A stretch of DNA of 64,000 nucleotides from Ctenosaura bakeri. Lineage: Eukaryota > Chordata > Lepidosauria > Squamata > Iguanidae. Both the position numbers and the translations under genes were made by a program. Of this stretch, positions 10,857-22,245 are shown in pieces. The notes under the pieces were generated by a model. The model saw only the letters and a list, made by a program, of their open reading frames with translations, ran no database searches and was not told the origin of the DNA. The number at the start of each line of letters is the position of its first letter. The stretch's first letter is position 1. Location: assembly GCA_948474755.1 (NCBI GenBank), contig CAOLHI010000644.1, positions 62,001 to 126,000 on the forward strand, written 5' to 3'.

Positions 10857-12322
10857 TTTATTAATGGGCAATGTTCTGCAGTAGGTCCTTTTCCCATGGC
10901 AATGGAAAAAAAAAAACTGGAAGAAAATGAGCGGGAAAAGAATTCCCTGACAATGCTTTAATTTTTTAAAATAAGATTTATAATCCTGAGTAAATGCACC
11001 CCTTTTTTCTGGTCTGCATGAAGTTTCTTATTTGCTTTTCCATCGGTAATCTAAAGAAAACCCAAGCAATTGAAGCTCCAGGTTGCTTTCCAGTGCTTAG
11101 AGTCTCTTAAAATCATATTATTCAGTTTCATACTTGTTTGCCTGCTCTGAGGACTACTAAAAGAAGAGTGAGCCTCCACTTAAATGAATTTAAATGTTCT
11201 ATAACACATGAGTGTGATTTATTGAATCACTGGATATTTTCCTATCCAATTTACCTTGAACATCCTTCACTTTTATTGATGCATAAGCTAATGCACACTT
11301 CTGTCAGTAGCAGAAATGATGTTAAATAGAAAAATGTTAAAGAGGTATAACTAAATACAAAGCAGCAATGCTAGTGTACAGTCTCTTAGCAGATGATAAT
11401 CATGGCAGGATATTACCTGGGTATCAGAAAATCTACCTATGAAATCCCTGAAGGCAAAGAGGCTATGAAGAGAAGTGCACAGATAACCCAGGGAGTGGGG
11501 AGGTACAAAAACAAGATATGGCATGTCCTGTTGGTAATTCTTCGCCTTTGTTCTCAATAAGCGTGGACAAAGTGCAGCCCACGGGATGCAGGCAGCCTTT
11601 GGAGCTCATACTGATGGCCGCTGAAGTTTTCCCAAGTCCATGAACCTTTCAAAACAAATTAAATGTTTACACACACACACACACACCCCCCATCTCCAAA
11701 GGACTGAAAACCCTTTTCAAAGCACTTTTTGATCTCTTCCCTTGGGCTTGTTCTCCCTAGCCTTTAGCATTTTTCTGCTACCCGAAGGGTCTTTGTCCAT
11801 GCTGCTCTCCTTTATATCACCTTGTCACTCTTCCTTTTACTCTCCTTCTGCTCACCCTCCTAAACCTGCCACTCTGCCCACCATTATTTTATCGTCTTTT
11901 AAAGTGACTGTTCTATAGTATTATAAGGTACTGTTCTATAATGCTATTAACATTGTTTATGTACAATAAAGTTCAGATTTTGTTTCCCTCATGGTGGTTG
12001 GATGTCAGTTGACTGTATAGACAGATATAGACCTTCCACAGCTGCTCACCCCAGTGTAAAGACAACCCTAAACTCATCATTAACCAAATTGTCAAAGTGA
12101 ATGGAATATGATCTGCCTTCCAGTGAGATGAGAATGTACTGCAACAGGATAAAAAGGAATATGCATATTTACATGGTTTGTCTCACGACTTTATATCCCA
12201 CAGACAACACTCAAATATGGGTCGGAGGAGTAGGGAAACACGGAGGATCAGAATGCAAAATAACCTTGACAGATTGGCAAGCTGGGCCAAAACTAACAGT
12301 GAATTTCGACATGGTTACAGTA
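10857..12322. other. No gene recognised; contains a (CA)n tract
   Basis: Mostly AT-rich. A short (CA)n microsatellite lies at 11671-11688. The C-rich stretch around 11790-11880 is low complexity. Nothing coding was recognised. Confidence 0.5.
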
Positions 12323-12480
12323 CAGGTATACCTCAGTTAACAAAGCAAATGTGTTCCTGGGCATTACTTTTTTAACAGAAAATTTGGCACCAGTGTCTGA
12401 AACAGCAAGGAAAGCAAGAATTCCTGGACCACAAAAAAGAATAGTTTAACATAGTTCACAAATTGTTTTATTTAAAATTA
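12323..12480 (+). mobile_element. Mariner/Tigger-type half element (left end only)
   Basis: It begins CAGGTATACCTCAGTTAACA directly after TA, a terminal repeat typical of Tc1/mariner/pogo elements. It continues with GAAAATTTGGCACCAG, shared with the fragment at 40258. No matching right end was found. Confidence 0.5.
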
Positions 12481-13069
12481 AGAAAATGCTCATGAGAAAT
12501 GAAACAGTTAGATTAGGTAAGCTTTATATAAGTAAAGAAAAACATTCAGAACTTTCCCGACTTCACTTGAAAGGGTCTTCCAAACTGTATCCAGAGATAA
12601 TTTTCTTTTTCTTTCACTTGCTTCCAGTTTTCTTATGATTTCCATTTGGGTGCCCAAACTTATAGATTCATGTTTTTTAATATGTTGGGGATGCTAGAGA
12701 GGCAGACTACTCTGCTTTGCTCCTTCCCATTTTGATGTTCATGCATGCTTAGTAAGTAATTCTCGAGGCAGCTGCTGTTTATCTTCCCTGTTGTAGGCAG
12801 GCACTTATAGCTACAACAAAATCAGCTGGAGCAGAATCCCACTCTTCCTCAGCTTCAGTTTTATTGCATTGTTTACTAAAGACATGCCGCTGAAACTTAC
12901 TGCCAAGGGTCTATATTTCTTTAGCATTCCTTTATTACCCTCCCAATGCCACTAACTTCCAGCTAGGATGGAGAATAAGGAGGAAAAGGATGCCTGGGTG
13001 GCAATGAGAAGACATTGTAAAAAGGAGTTTCTTTGTCAGAGACTTTGTTAATCACTTGTACTATATCTA
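12481..13069. other. No gene or clear repeat recognised
   Basis: AT-rich; may include the interior of the DNA transposon whose left end is at 12323. Confidence 0.4.
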
Positions 13070-13790
13070 GGCAAGAAAAATGAAAGGCATAAATATAGAG
13101 GGGGTGACACTTGGCTTGAAAGATGGCTGTGAATAGGATCTAGAGCTCTTAGTATGCCCCAAGTTAACGTAAGTCAACAGTGCGATGCAGCAACCAAAAA
13201 AGCCAATGCAGTTCTAGGCTGCATCAAGATAGGCATCGTGCTGGATCAAAGGAAGTAGTAGTGTTGTTCTATTCTGTTTTTGTCAGATATCATGTGAAAT
13301 ACCATGTACAATTCTGGGCACCACAATTTAAGAAGGGTATTGACAAATTGGAATGTATTCAGGGACAGATGGTTAAGATGATCTAAAACCTGAGTGTTAT
13401 TATGACTGACATAGAGAGCTCTGTATGTTTAGCTTGGAGAAGACTGAGCAGTGACATGAGAGCTATCTTTAAAGATTTGAAGAGAAGTCATGTAGGAGAT
13501 GGGGTGAGCTTGTTTTCTGTTCCTCCAGAGGCTAGAACATGAACTAATGAATTCAAATTACAAGAAAAGACCTTAGGACCTAAACCTTAGGAAGAACCTT
13601 TGTACTGCAAGAACTGTTTATGTAGGATACGCTCCCTCAAATGCTGGTGGACTATTCTTTTTTGGATGTCTTTAAACACAGAGTTTGGATGAGCATCTCT
13701 CAGGAATGCTTTAATTGTGCATTCCTGCATGGCAGAGCATTGAAACAGATGGTCCTTGCTGTCCTTCTAACTTTAACATTCTATGCTCAT
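13070..13790 (+). mobile_element. CR1-family LINE, sense, RT C-terminus and 3' UTR (copy a)
   Basis: The frame 13180-13386 contains FYSVFVRYHVKYHVQFWAPQ followed by FKKGIDKLECIQ, the conserved C-terminal RT block ([24 protein letters not shown]). The rest follows the CR1 3' UTR: MRAIFKDLKR-like sequence, the aligned GCATTCCTGCATGGCAGAG motif, and an end near ACATTCTATGC. The CR1 tail normally ends in ATTCTATG-type repeats. 5'-truncated. Confidence 0.8.
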
Positions 13791-14084
13791 AGGTAAAAGG
13801 AAGGAGTCAATGAGTAGAAAGATCCACAACCTTGCTGAAAAAAAGATCAGGGATGAATAAGAAGGAGGAGGAGGAGGAAGTGGGTCCTTCCTCGGGCCTA
13901 GACTGAACAGGAAAAGGCAGGATGTTCTGCAAACCTCAGGAGTGGAAGCAACAGTCTGGCTGCATTGTAGAGCTGGAGGGGACTCAGTGCAGGATCCATA
14001 GTGCAGGATGTGGGTACAGGATACCCGAGAGATTGCCTTCCAGCCTTCCTCACTGAAGGCATTCTGTTCCACTGCTGAACAGAA

Positions 14085-14797
14085 TCATAGAGTTTGAAGA
14101 GACCCTATTGGAAGAGACCCTGTTGAATTCCCACAAAGAGAAATGTAAGGTGCTACTCTTAGGTAGAAAAAATGAAATGCACAGGTATAACATGGGGGAC
14201 ATCTGGCTTGACCATAGTACATGTGAGAGGGATCCAGGAGTCTTAGCATACCACAAGCTGAACATGAGGCAACAGTGTGAGCTGGCCTAAAAAAGCTAAT
14301 ACAAATCTAGATTGTATCTATAGGAGTACAGTGTTTAGGTCGAGAGATATAATAGCACCACTCTATTCTGCTCTGTCACCTGGAATATTGTGCCCAGTTC
14401 TGGGCACACAATTCAAGAAAGATATTGGCAAGCTGGAATGGTCTGGGGAGAGGTGACCAAAATGGTAAAAAGCCATGCCCTATGAGGAACGGATTAGAGA
14501 GCTGGGTATGTTTAGCCTGGAGAATAGAAGGTTAAGAGGTGATACAATTGTATGTTTAAACATTTGAATGGATATCATATGGAGGGTGGAGAAAGCTTGT
14601 TCTTTGATGCCTCATATACTAAGACACAGAGCAATGACTGCCTTGGAGTGTGGTGGAGTCTCTTTCCCTGGAAGTTTTTAAGCAGAGGCTGGATGGCCAT
14701 CTGCCAGGAATGCTTTGATTGTATATTCCTGCATGGCAGAGGGCTGGATGGGATGGCCTTTGTGTTCTCTATCAACTCTTATGATTCTATCATTCTA
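14085..14797 (+). mobile_element. CR1-family LINE, sense, RT C-terminus and 3' UTR (copy b)
   Basis: The frame from 14108 reads KEKCKVLLLGRKNEMHRYNM, then WLDHSTCERDPGVL, the CR1/L3 block just after the RT palm. The 3' part repeats copy a (TGTGCCCAGTTCTGGGCAC, CTGCATGGCAGAGGGCTGGA) and ends TATGATTCTATCATTCTAAG, the CR1-type ATTCTA tail. A short antisense-looking CR1 tail motif (AATCATAGAGTTTGAAGAGA) sits at its 5' edge. Two separate 5'-truncated insertions, a and b, lie 300 bp apart in the same orientation. Confidence 0.8.
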
Positions 14798-14911
14798 AGA
14801 AAATGGCGCTTATTACAAAGTAAATGTATTGAGACTTAACACTGCACATGATGCTTTACAAGTAAAAGAACATCAAAACAGTTCCCTACCCTTAGTTTGC
14901 AACCTAACTAA

Positions 14912-15336
14912 GGCCCTTTTCACACTGCATTTGCCATGCGAAAGAGCCTCCAGAGTGTCGTGCTATTGCGAGGAGCATTTCAGATGACGTCCTCGCAATC
15001 ATGTGATGCTGCCGGGGCCGGCAGGCATCGATTGCACACTATTTCATTTTCAGCTTGTAGTCAAAAATGGTGCATGATCGCACATCGCTCCAGGGCCCCA
15101 CACGCACTTACCATGCATGAGGAGCCTCCAGAGCTGTGGCGCTCATGCTTCCTCCCTCAGCGCAGTCTGGGAAAATGCCCAGCTGCGCTGCGGAAGAAAG
15201 AGGTAGAACTCTTATGATGCCTGCCAGTCGGCCAGTGGCACCTGCGGAGCTGAAGCAGTGGGGACGCGAGAGCCTTTCGCAAGAGGCTGCTCATGTGATC
15301 CCCAGCACCGAGAAAAGGTAAGTTGCAGAAAGGGCC
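14912..15336. mobile_element. GC-rich MITE with GGCCCTTT ends (hAT-like), copy 2
   Basis: The left end GGCCCTTTTCACACTGCAT and the right end TGCAGAAAGGGCC are inverted. Both edges read CTAAGGCCC and GGGCCTAAG. The interior is CpG-rich and contains CCTCAGCGCAGTCTGGGAAA, shared with copies at 32909 and (reversed) 51138. Open frames of 61 to 108 codons on both strands are chance frames in GC-rich DNA. Confidence 0.75.
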
Positions 15337-15339
15337 TAA

Positions 15340-16210
15340 GACATGTCCCAAAAGGAAAATGGGAGGGCAATGTAGGAAGGTATTATATCTAGCAGATACT
15401 GCCTCTTCTTCTCTCTCCCAAGGCACCAGCAGTGGCAGTTGGGATGGAGGGAGAGCTGCGCATCTGCTTCTGGGCCTAGGCATGAGGAAACTGTGCTTGC
15501 TTCTTCTCTCCCCCCGAGGCTAGGTTAGTGGAGCTATTGACTATTAGACTACAGTTTTTCCTATAGTCACCGTGTAATTCAGTTTTAAATTAGAACGCAC
15601 ATGCTGAGAATTTTCTTTCTTTTTTAAATGAAGTAAACATTTGCTGGAAAGAGGGAGGTGAGAGAATAGTCATGCATATGTCCATCTAAAGTACCTCCAG
15701 TTAAACCTAAGTGTAAAATTATGTAGTTAAAATTCTGCAACTGGATATAGATGTTAATTATTTTTACTTTATGCTTTTATATATTAAAGTATGCTTCTTT
15801 CCAAGTAAATTTATCTTCCCTCAGTGCAGGAAAAGCAAATTCCATTTCATTCCTGTAGTCGTTATGGTCTATGACCCAAGTGAGTATGAAATGTGTAAAT
15901 GATCATAGTCAAAACACCTATTTTTAAACCAGAGGTCACAACAGGTTTTTCTATTTTGCTTTTGGTCGAAAATATTATGAATGCAGAAGTAATTAGCTGC
16001 ATTGATGGAGGGGAAAAATGTTAATTGTGTGCATTGCAATTTCAGTGCATACCATCTAAAGGACTAAAGGTTATCCATTTGCAGATGTGCCCCTCCACTT
16101 TCTATTTGATTAGGGACATAGATCCAAAATTTCTACATCTTGATTGCCCCCTCCACTAGTACTCAGATGGTGAAGGGTTTTTTTTAAAAAGAATGTCCTT
16201 CAGCATCCAT
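15340..16210. other. No gene or clear repeat recognised
   Basis: A slightly GC-richer part to 15530 next to the MITE, then AT-rich sequence. No coding signal was recognised. Confidence 0.45.
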
Positions 16211-16214
16211 GATA

Positions 16215-16495
16215 TAAGATGTGGCTTATTTTGGGAGTGAGACTAGGACACAGAAGAATGACTTCAAACTTCAGGAAAAGATATTCCATCTAAACATTAG
16301 GAAGAATTTCCTAATAGTAAGAGCAGTTCAACAGCAGAATATGTTGCCTCAGAGTGTGGTGGAGTCTCCTTCTTGGGAAGTTTTTAAGCAGAGGCTGGTT
16401 GGCCATCTGTTGGGAATGTTCTGTGTATTCCTGCATGGCAGGAGGTTGGATTAGATGGCCCTTGTAGTCTCTTCCAACTCCATCATTCTATATCT
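16215..16495 (+). mobile_element. CR1-family LINE, sense, 3' UTR only
   Basis: Matches the CR1 3' UTR of copies a and b: AACATTAGGAAGAATTTCCT, CAGAGTGTGGTGGAGTCTCC, GCAGAGGCTGGTTGGCCATC. It ends in CCATCATTCTATAT, the CR1-type tail. No coding part remains. Confidence 0.82.
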
Positions 16496-16499
16496 CCTG

Positions 16500-17362
16500 A
16501 CACAAATTGCCAGAGTCTGAAGATCTTTGGAGGAGGGGCTTTTTCTCTGCCCCACCACAATCACAGGCCTGAAAAGGACACTAACACAGGCTGCATGGTG
16601 ATCTGGGTTGAGATTTGTAAAATGCAAGCCCTGGAAAACGTAAGTAATCGGTTCATAAGACATATAAAGTATATAAACTACAAAACAGAAAGTTCTGTAT
16701 TGTAGAATTTGTGTGTATTACTAGGAGCCTTGAGACAGTTTAGTTCTAGGCAGAACACCAACACAAGTGTAAACAAAAAGTCAACAGTTTAAATTGACCA
16801 ATAATGAATTCAATGCAGCTGTCATGTTGAGAGTATAGGCTGAGGCAATCAAATGGATGATGTAATCTGATGGGAGGTAGCCAGGAGCCAGTTCCACCTG
16901 ATGGCTTTATGTCACCTCCAAGAATCTGACTGGAGGACAGCAATGAGGTATACTTAGTGTCAGGTTGCTTTGCTTCTGTCCTGTCCAGAAAGCGAGCCAC
17001 AGTCCTCCAATGGAGTCTATAACAGCCGCCACAGACAAAGTTTACGAAAGTTTATCAGTCAGTTATTGTTTTTGTTTTGGCAGTCAAAGTCAGTAATAAA
17101 TTCAGAGTGTCAGTTCAAAAGAGTATCCAGCAGCATAGTCAGCACACAAAGCAAGGGTCAAGGTTTTCCAGGCCAAAGATCAAAAGAAGAATGTGTTGCT
17201 TCCATTGGAAATACCAGTTTTTTGTAATGGAATTCTCCCTATCCCACCTCTTGTATTTATTAGCCATCAGTCTCCCCTAGCTGTTTACCTAATTAATTTG
17301 TCTTCTCTATATAAATGCTCTGAGACTCATGGGCTCTCCCTTTCTCATTTATGCTGGGCTGA
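16500..17362. other. No gene recognised
   Basis: Mixed-composition sequence without a supported coding frame. Its AT-rich 17220-17340 part has features seen in LTR ends, but no boundaries could be defined. Confidence 0.4.
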
Positions 17363-17403
17363 ACTTACTTACTTACTTACTTACTTATTGATTTATTTAT
17401 TTG
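17363..17403. repeat. (ACTT)n then (ATTT)n simple repeat
   Basis: Five ACTT units followed by TTATTTATTT. It sits at the 3' tail position of the antisense L2-like LINE that follows, where such tails commonly expand. Confidence 0.85.
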
Positions 17404-17900
17404 CTGCCTTTCTCCCAGAGCGGCACTCAAGCTGACTTCCAAAAAAAGTTATAAACGTTAATAAAACATTTAAAACAATTAAAAGCATTAAAAACATATA
17501 AAATTATTTTTAAAACCTATAAAAATTTTAAAAACATCTTGATAAATTAAAAACCCACCTGCTTACATATTAAAAGCCTGCTTAGATAAGAACGTTTTTG
17601 CCTGCCAGTGAAAGGAGAGCAAGCGGGGAAACACTCTTGCTTCCCAAGGAAGGGAGTTCCAGAGGGTAGGAGCAGCCACTGAGAAGGTTTTTGCCCATAT
17701 TCTCCCAGGTGAGTCAGGAACAGTAGTGGGATCAAGAGAAAACCTTCCCCTGTGGATCTTTGAGCTCTGGAAGGTTTGCATAGGGAGATACACTTTCAAA
17801 TAGTCTGGACCTAAACCATATAGGGCTTTACTGTTCATGATCAGAACTTTGAATTATGCCCCAAAACAAATAGGTAGCTACTGAAGCTGCCTGTTATATA
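17395..17900 (-). mobile_element. L2-like LINE, antisense, C-terminus and 3' UTR
   Basis: The minus-strand frame 17838-17563 reads NSKALYGLGPDYLKVYLPMQ and then FSVAAPTLWNSLPWEARVF. This is the C-terminal domain of L2-like LINEs (KALHGLGPxYLxDRL ... FSVAAPRLWNSLP). The 3' UTR ends on GGCGGTATA-type sequence (GAGCGGCACTCAAGCTGACT on the plus strand) and a T-rich simple repeat. 5'-truncated at about 17900. Confidence 0.82.
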
Positions 17901-18314
17901 ATTGATACTGCTAGACATAGTGATGCCCTAGGGTCTCAACCCCTTGTATTCCTGTGTACCTACAGAACCCTGCTCAAAGAAGTATATTTCTTCCACAGAA
18001 GAGTGTGTTCTTTACTGGATAGATGGCTAACTTATGTTGTTTAAGATGGTAATGTTCCTCTATGTATTAACAGCAAAAAAAATTGCTGGAGAGGTGCAGA
18101 AATAAAGATTCTGGCTGGAGTGAGTTGAAATGTAACGAATGTAAAATGCTTTCCATGTAATGTGATGTATTGAAAGTAATGCGCCCAGACATTAACATGT
18201 CTGTGTTTCTCCCTATGGGTATGTGTGTACAGCTATGACTGCATACAATAAATAGCTTAAAAATTAATAGAGAGTCTGTTAATTCTCCTATATAAATATC
18301 CTTGTTACCCTGTA
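17901..18314. other. No gene or clear repeat recognised
   Basis: AT-rich sequence between an L2-like fragment and an LTR. No recognised coding or repeat family. Confidence 0.45.
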
Positions 18315-19154
18315 TGTTGGGGGTCCTGGGTTGGGCACCCAAATAACCAAATAAAAACACAAGATGGGAGAAATTAAGCTCGAGCACTCTCTTAAGCTAA
18401 CGAGAGGCAGGGTAACTTTAGCTAGGATCTTTAACCCTATGTATACAGCATCGGGTCAGAGAGCGGCTAGACAAGGTTTCAAAGTACCAAATAATATTTT
18501 ATTGAAGACAAGCAACACGAAAGACAAGACATACACCAACTAACTGAGAAATAGAAATGGAGAGATTTGAGGAATGGGTAATACGACACCTGGTCTCATA
18601 GTCCTGGAGAGAAGAGGAGGTTGCAGGGAAGAAAGCTCAGCGTGGTTCGCTGAGGGGAGTTCACTGGACAAACCGATAGCAAGGCGGGATGGAAGTCCAA
18701 AGTGTTCCGAGGAAGTCCCGAAAATGGGGACTTTTTATAGGGTGGATTTTACCTACAGGCTATGCCATGCTCGGTGAGAACAGAGAGAATCTGTAGTTGG
18801 ACAAAGGTGTTGGAAAAGGTCAGGTTTTGCATGATGGGCTTAGCGCTCGATGACAATAGTATGGCCAGTATGCAAATGGCTCAACATAAAGGAATGGCTC
18901 GGCACTTGGCCGTGCGTCTTTGTAAATATTCGTGCTGAGCAAGGTCGGTTTGCAAGAAAGTTTTTCCCTGAAGCATCAGAGAGGCTTAAGTTGCCTGCCT
19001 GAATGAGGTTTGGAATGTACAACACGTGCTTGTCTGGTGGACCTCTGCAAACACATGGAGTAGGGTGGCAGAGAAAGGTCAAGTAAAGGCCAAATTATTT
19101 GATATCAAAAGGATATCTAGTACTCTCACCAGACATATCATAACCATGATAACA
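18315..19154 (-). mobile_element. Solo LTR of an endogenous retrovirus-like element, antisense
   Basis: The 840-bp segment has TGTTGGGG...ATAACA edges, i.e. TG...CA with inverted TGTT/AACA ends. On the minus strand it has a TATA box TATAAAAAG (plus 18731-18739) and, 235 bp downstream, a poly(A) signal AATAAA (plus 18498-18503) preceded by CTTC. That is the order U3, R, U5. The last bases on the minus strand read GGTGCCCAACCCAGGACCCC. No gag, pol or env sequence lies on either side, so it is a solo LTR. A target-site duplication was not evident at these exact ends, so boundaries may be off by some bases. Confidence 0.68.
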
Positions 19155-19489
19155 TCCCAAGATTCCAATACTAAAGAATGCATAAGTGGAGTGCTGATAG
19201 TAACTCTGCCTGGATTTTACCATTGTCATAAGTTAGATGCCCAGCCAGCCAGAAGGTGATAAAAGGACCCCGGACAGAAACAGATTAGCTGACAAATGAT
19301 GGCAAAGGACTCTCAAATCCTCAGCCTAAAGAGTCAGGATAGGGAAATCACCCCTGTTTCAGTTGCTCTCAGCCTATGGAATTCCACCACACAGGAGATG
19401 AGGCTGGGCTCTTCTCTGCTCTCCTTTCAATTCTAGATAAAGAGCTTTTTATCCAAATAGGCATTTCATGTTTAACTGGTGGCAGGGGA
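19155..19489. other. No gene or clear repeat recognised
   Basis: Mixed composition, contains no supported frame or known repeat. Confidence 0.4.
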
Positions 19490-19720
19490 GCTTTCATAAG
19501 TATATTGGCTGCATGTTTAACTTTATTGTTATGTTTTTAAAAATGATTTTATACCTTTTAAGATTTAATGGTGTTTTAATGTAATTATTGCTTAATTGTG
19601 CTTTAGTTTTTTATTGTCAGGTTGTTAGCTAATCTTGTTTTAGTCTTTGTAAGCTGCATGCCAGGAGAAAGACAGCATATGAATACAAATAAAATAAAAT
19701 AAAACAAAATAAAACAAACC
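19490..19720 (+). mobile_element. L2-like LINE 3' UTR fragment, sense
   Basis: TTTTTTATTGTCAGGTTGTT, then GTAAGCTGCATGCCAGGAGA and AAGACAGCATATGAATACAA, matches the terminal part of L2-like LINE 3' UTRs (family form GTAAGCCGCC...GAGAAAGGCGGTATATAAATA). It ends in an (AATAA)n tail at 19684-19715. Confidence 0.62.
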
Positions 19721-21798
19721 TGTCTTCTGCTTCAGCACAGCACAGATGCCTGATTTGGCTTTAAAGTTCTATAGGAACCTGGAACATTTACTTTATTTTT
19801 TAGATTGTCGTCAGTTACTTCTCACATCAATTAGCATTTTTTAATTACCTGAATTTTGAACTGGCTAGTGTTATTTGGGAATTCCATATTTTTATCCTAT
19901 AACTGGAAATTTTATACCTGTTTCCATAATTTAAAAAGTGGAATGACAGGCTTTTGAGGGAAAAATGTAAACAATTCAATGGATTTGTAATAGGCACTGC
20001 TTAATGCCATTTCCTTCATCTTAAAAATGGCTCAGAAAATTCCTGGAGTGATTTTGTGTTCTATAAAACCACATGCCCCATGGAATCTTAGGAGGGTTTC
20101 CAATGAAATTTGAACCATGATTCTTTTCTGTTATGTGTGAACATAACAGCACATATATTGTATGATGCACATTCAACAACACAATCCTCATATCCCCTCA
20201 TAAGTAGGTCTTGATTCCCAGTCAGAATTGCACAGTTAAACTCTACCATTATTTCCCGTACCTAGAACTATATAGCTTTTGGGGGTATTGTTGTTGTTTT
20301 TTTCCTTTATATGAACCTCTTTTGCATTGTGTACAAATACCACATTGCCCCTATTTTAACAATAATGGTCTAATTCCATTTTCTGATTTTACTTCTCTGC
20401 TCTCTGATATACTTTTTTATGAGGTTGTACCAATTCTGAGATAAAAGTATCCATTCTTCTATAGATCACCATACAGATACGCACACTTTCGGAATAAGGC
20501 TCGTTTTGCAACAAATTTAAGGTTAGCCGGGGGCACAGCAATATGATATCACTACAAGAGGCACTGTATGTACTACTGCAGATAACTCTTCTTTTCCCGG
20601 CATGAAGCAGAGGGGACCATCTTCTCTTCCTCTTTCTGATGCCAAGCTGTGCAATTTCAACCTTTCACTCACTTCAGCATCTGGTTTTGATTCTTTAGCT
20701 CTTTCTTAAAATATTTATTCATGATTTTGCGTGGTTTTTGCATGTTCCTCACTGCTTGCCTTGTCATTTTCTTCAGTCAGTTCTGATAAAGTCAAAACAT
20801 TTCCTCAAACAATAACCTAGCATAATTATTTGACATTTTCTACAGAAGCATAGAATTCACACGTCATTGCTTTTTAGGAAGTACCCTGAAAAGTTTGGGA
20901 GGGGGACTGAACTAAGATAAGGTGAATAGCAGCCTTGCTAGGAGATTGTGATGTGTTAGAACATTCTCATGAATGGTCAGCATAATCATTCATCTCCCAG
21001 AAGAGACTTGAGCACTTTAGCTTCTGCCTAAGCTGTTAGGCTTAAACAATGAGTCTATAAGAAAAATCCCTGACTGTTATTTCTTCTATAGAGTGATTAA
21101 AACAGTGTTGACACTTAATCATCTTTAATTAGCACTAGAACAACTGCAAGGTTATCCAGCCTTTCATAAGTATCTGTATAAATCCCAAGAAATCCCAGCA
21201 GGCAGAGATCCACACAGACCCTTGCCCCTAGACAAGTAAAGTATGATTTGATGAGAAACATTCATTGAAAAACAAAACAACAACACTTAGTACAGTGGTT
21301 TGGGACGCTCTAAGTGCTTTGCATACATTACTGTAGTAACACTTACAAGTGAATTGGCATTGTCTCTGCTACTGCACAGATGGTGATGGGGTTCAAGCAG
21401 AAGGAGGCAATAGCTGGCCTAAAGCCACAGTGTGATTACACGGCAGGGCCATCTAATTTGTAGCCACACCACTCCATCAGCTGTTGCAAGGACAGACACT
21501 TGTAACAGGACACTTAGGTGACGCTTCATCTCTAACGAGAGACACTACAGATTCAGAATCAGTTATATGTCAAGGCACACTCTGGGCAGCTGATAGGCTG
21601 CAGGGTTCATGGATTTTTACCACTTATACTTTTTAAAAAAATACTGGCTGAGATACAGCACTGGCAGGCATAGCTATAACGATTCACCTCCTTTGTCCTT
21701 TGTTGTGGAGGTCCCAAAACTGTTGCCCTTTGTTTGTTCTTTCTTTTGAAGGTCCAAAGATGTAGGTTTTGGAGGTTCCCTCAAAATCTACATTTTAA
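19721..21798. other. No gene or clear repeat recognised
   Basis: About 2 kb of AT-rich sequence. I saw no coding frame or splice-supported exon. Confidence 0.5.
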
Positions 21799-22021
21799 CC
21801 CAGGCAGTGCCTCAAACAAAGTGTTCCTGAGATGCTGCAGATCAGGGCAAGGGGAAATGACAACTGCAGTGCTCTCTTAGTTGGGGGGGGGCATTGAGGC
21901 AGGCCACTGGAGGGCCTTCTTGGGCTCCCATTGCAGCTGTTTGTTTCAGTGTGCCATGCAACTGGGAGAACACTGCATTTCCCAGCACCCTGGAAAGTGT
22001 CCAGTTGTGGCACTGCCTGGC
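21799..22021. mobile_element. Candidate piggyBac-like MITE (TTAA-flanked)
   Basis: The element starts CCCAGGCAGTGCC and ends GGCACTGCCTGGC, inverted ends matching at 12 of 13 positions. It is flanked on both sides by TTAA (21795-21798 and 22022-22025), the target site of piggyBac transposons. It is 223 bp with no coding capacity; open frames on both strands are incidental. The family is unnamed. Confidence 0.62.
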
Positions 22022-22109
22022 TTAAGAAATCATGTTTGGGCACTGATGAATGTAAAAGTTATGAGTGTGCAAGTCCACCTTAGGATCTCATAAATAGTGA
22101 ACAGGGTGG

Positions 22110-22245
22110 CAGCTTGTGTTTTAAATTGTGCTTTTAATGTGGTCTGCTTTAATAGTTAATATCACTTTGTGTACAACTACATTCTTCTTTTATTTCATAT
22201 TACTGAGCTACCTTGAGTCTTAGTTTTGAGAGAATAAATCCAAAA
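22110..22245 (+). mobile_element. L2-like LINE 3' end fragment, sense
   Basis: GAGCTACCTTGAGTCTTAGT followed by TTTGAGAGAATAAAT resembles the terminal 3' UTR of L2-like LINEs. Short and diverged, so moderate to low certainty. Confidence 0.4.

Noticed and set aside
16740..17360. Another LTR or retroviral leader
   Set aside because: Some LTR-like wording but no TG...CA boundaries, poly(A) signal or primer site that I could define.
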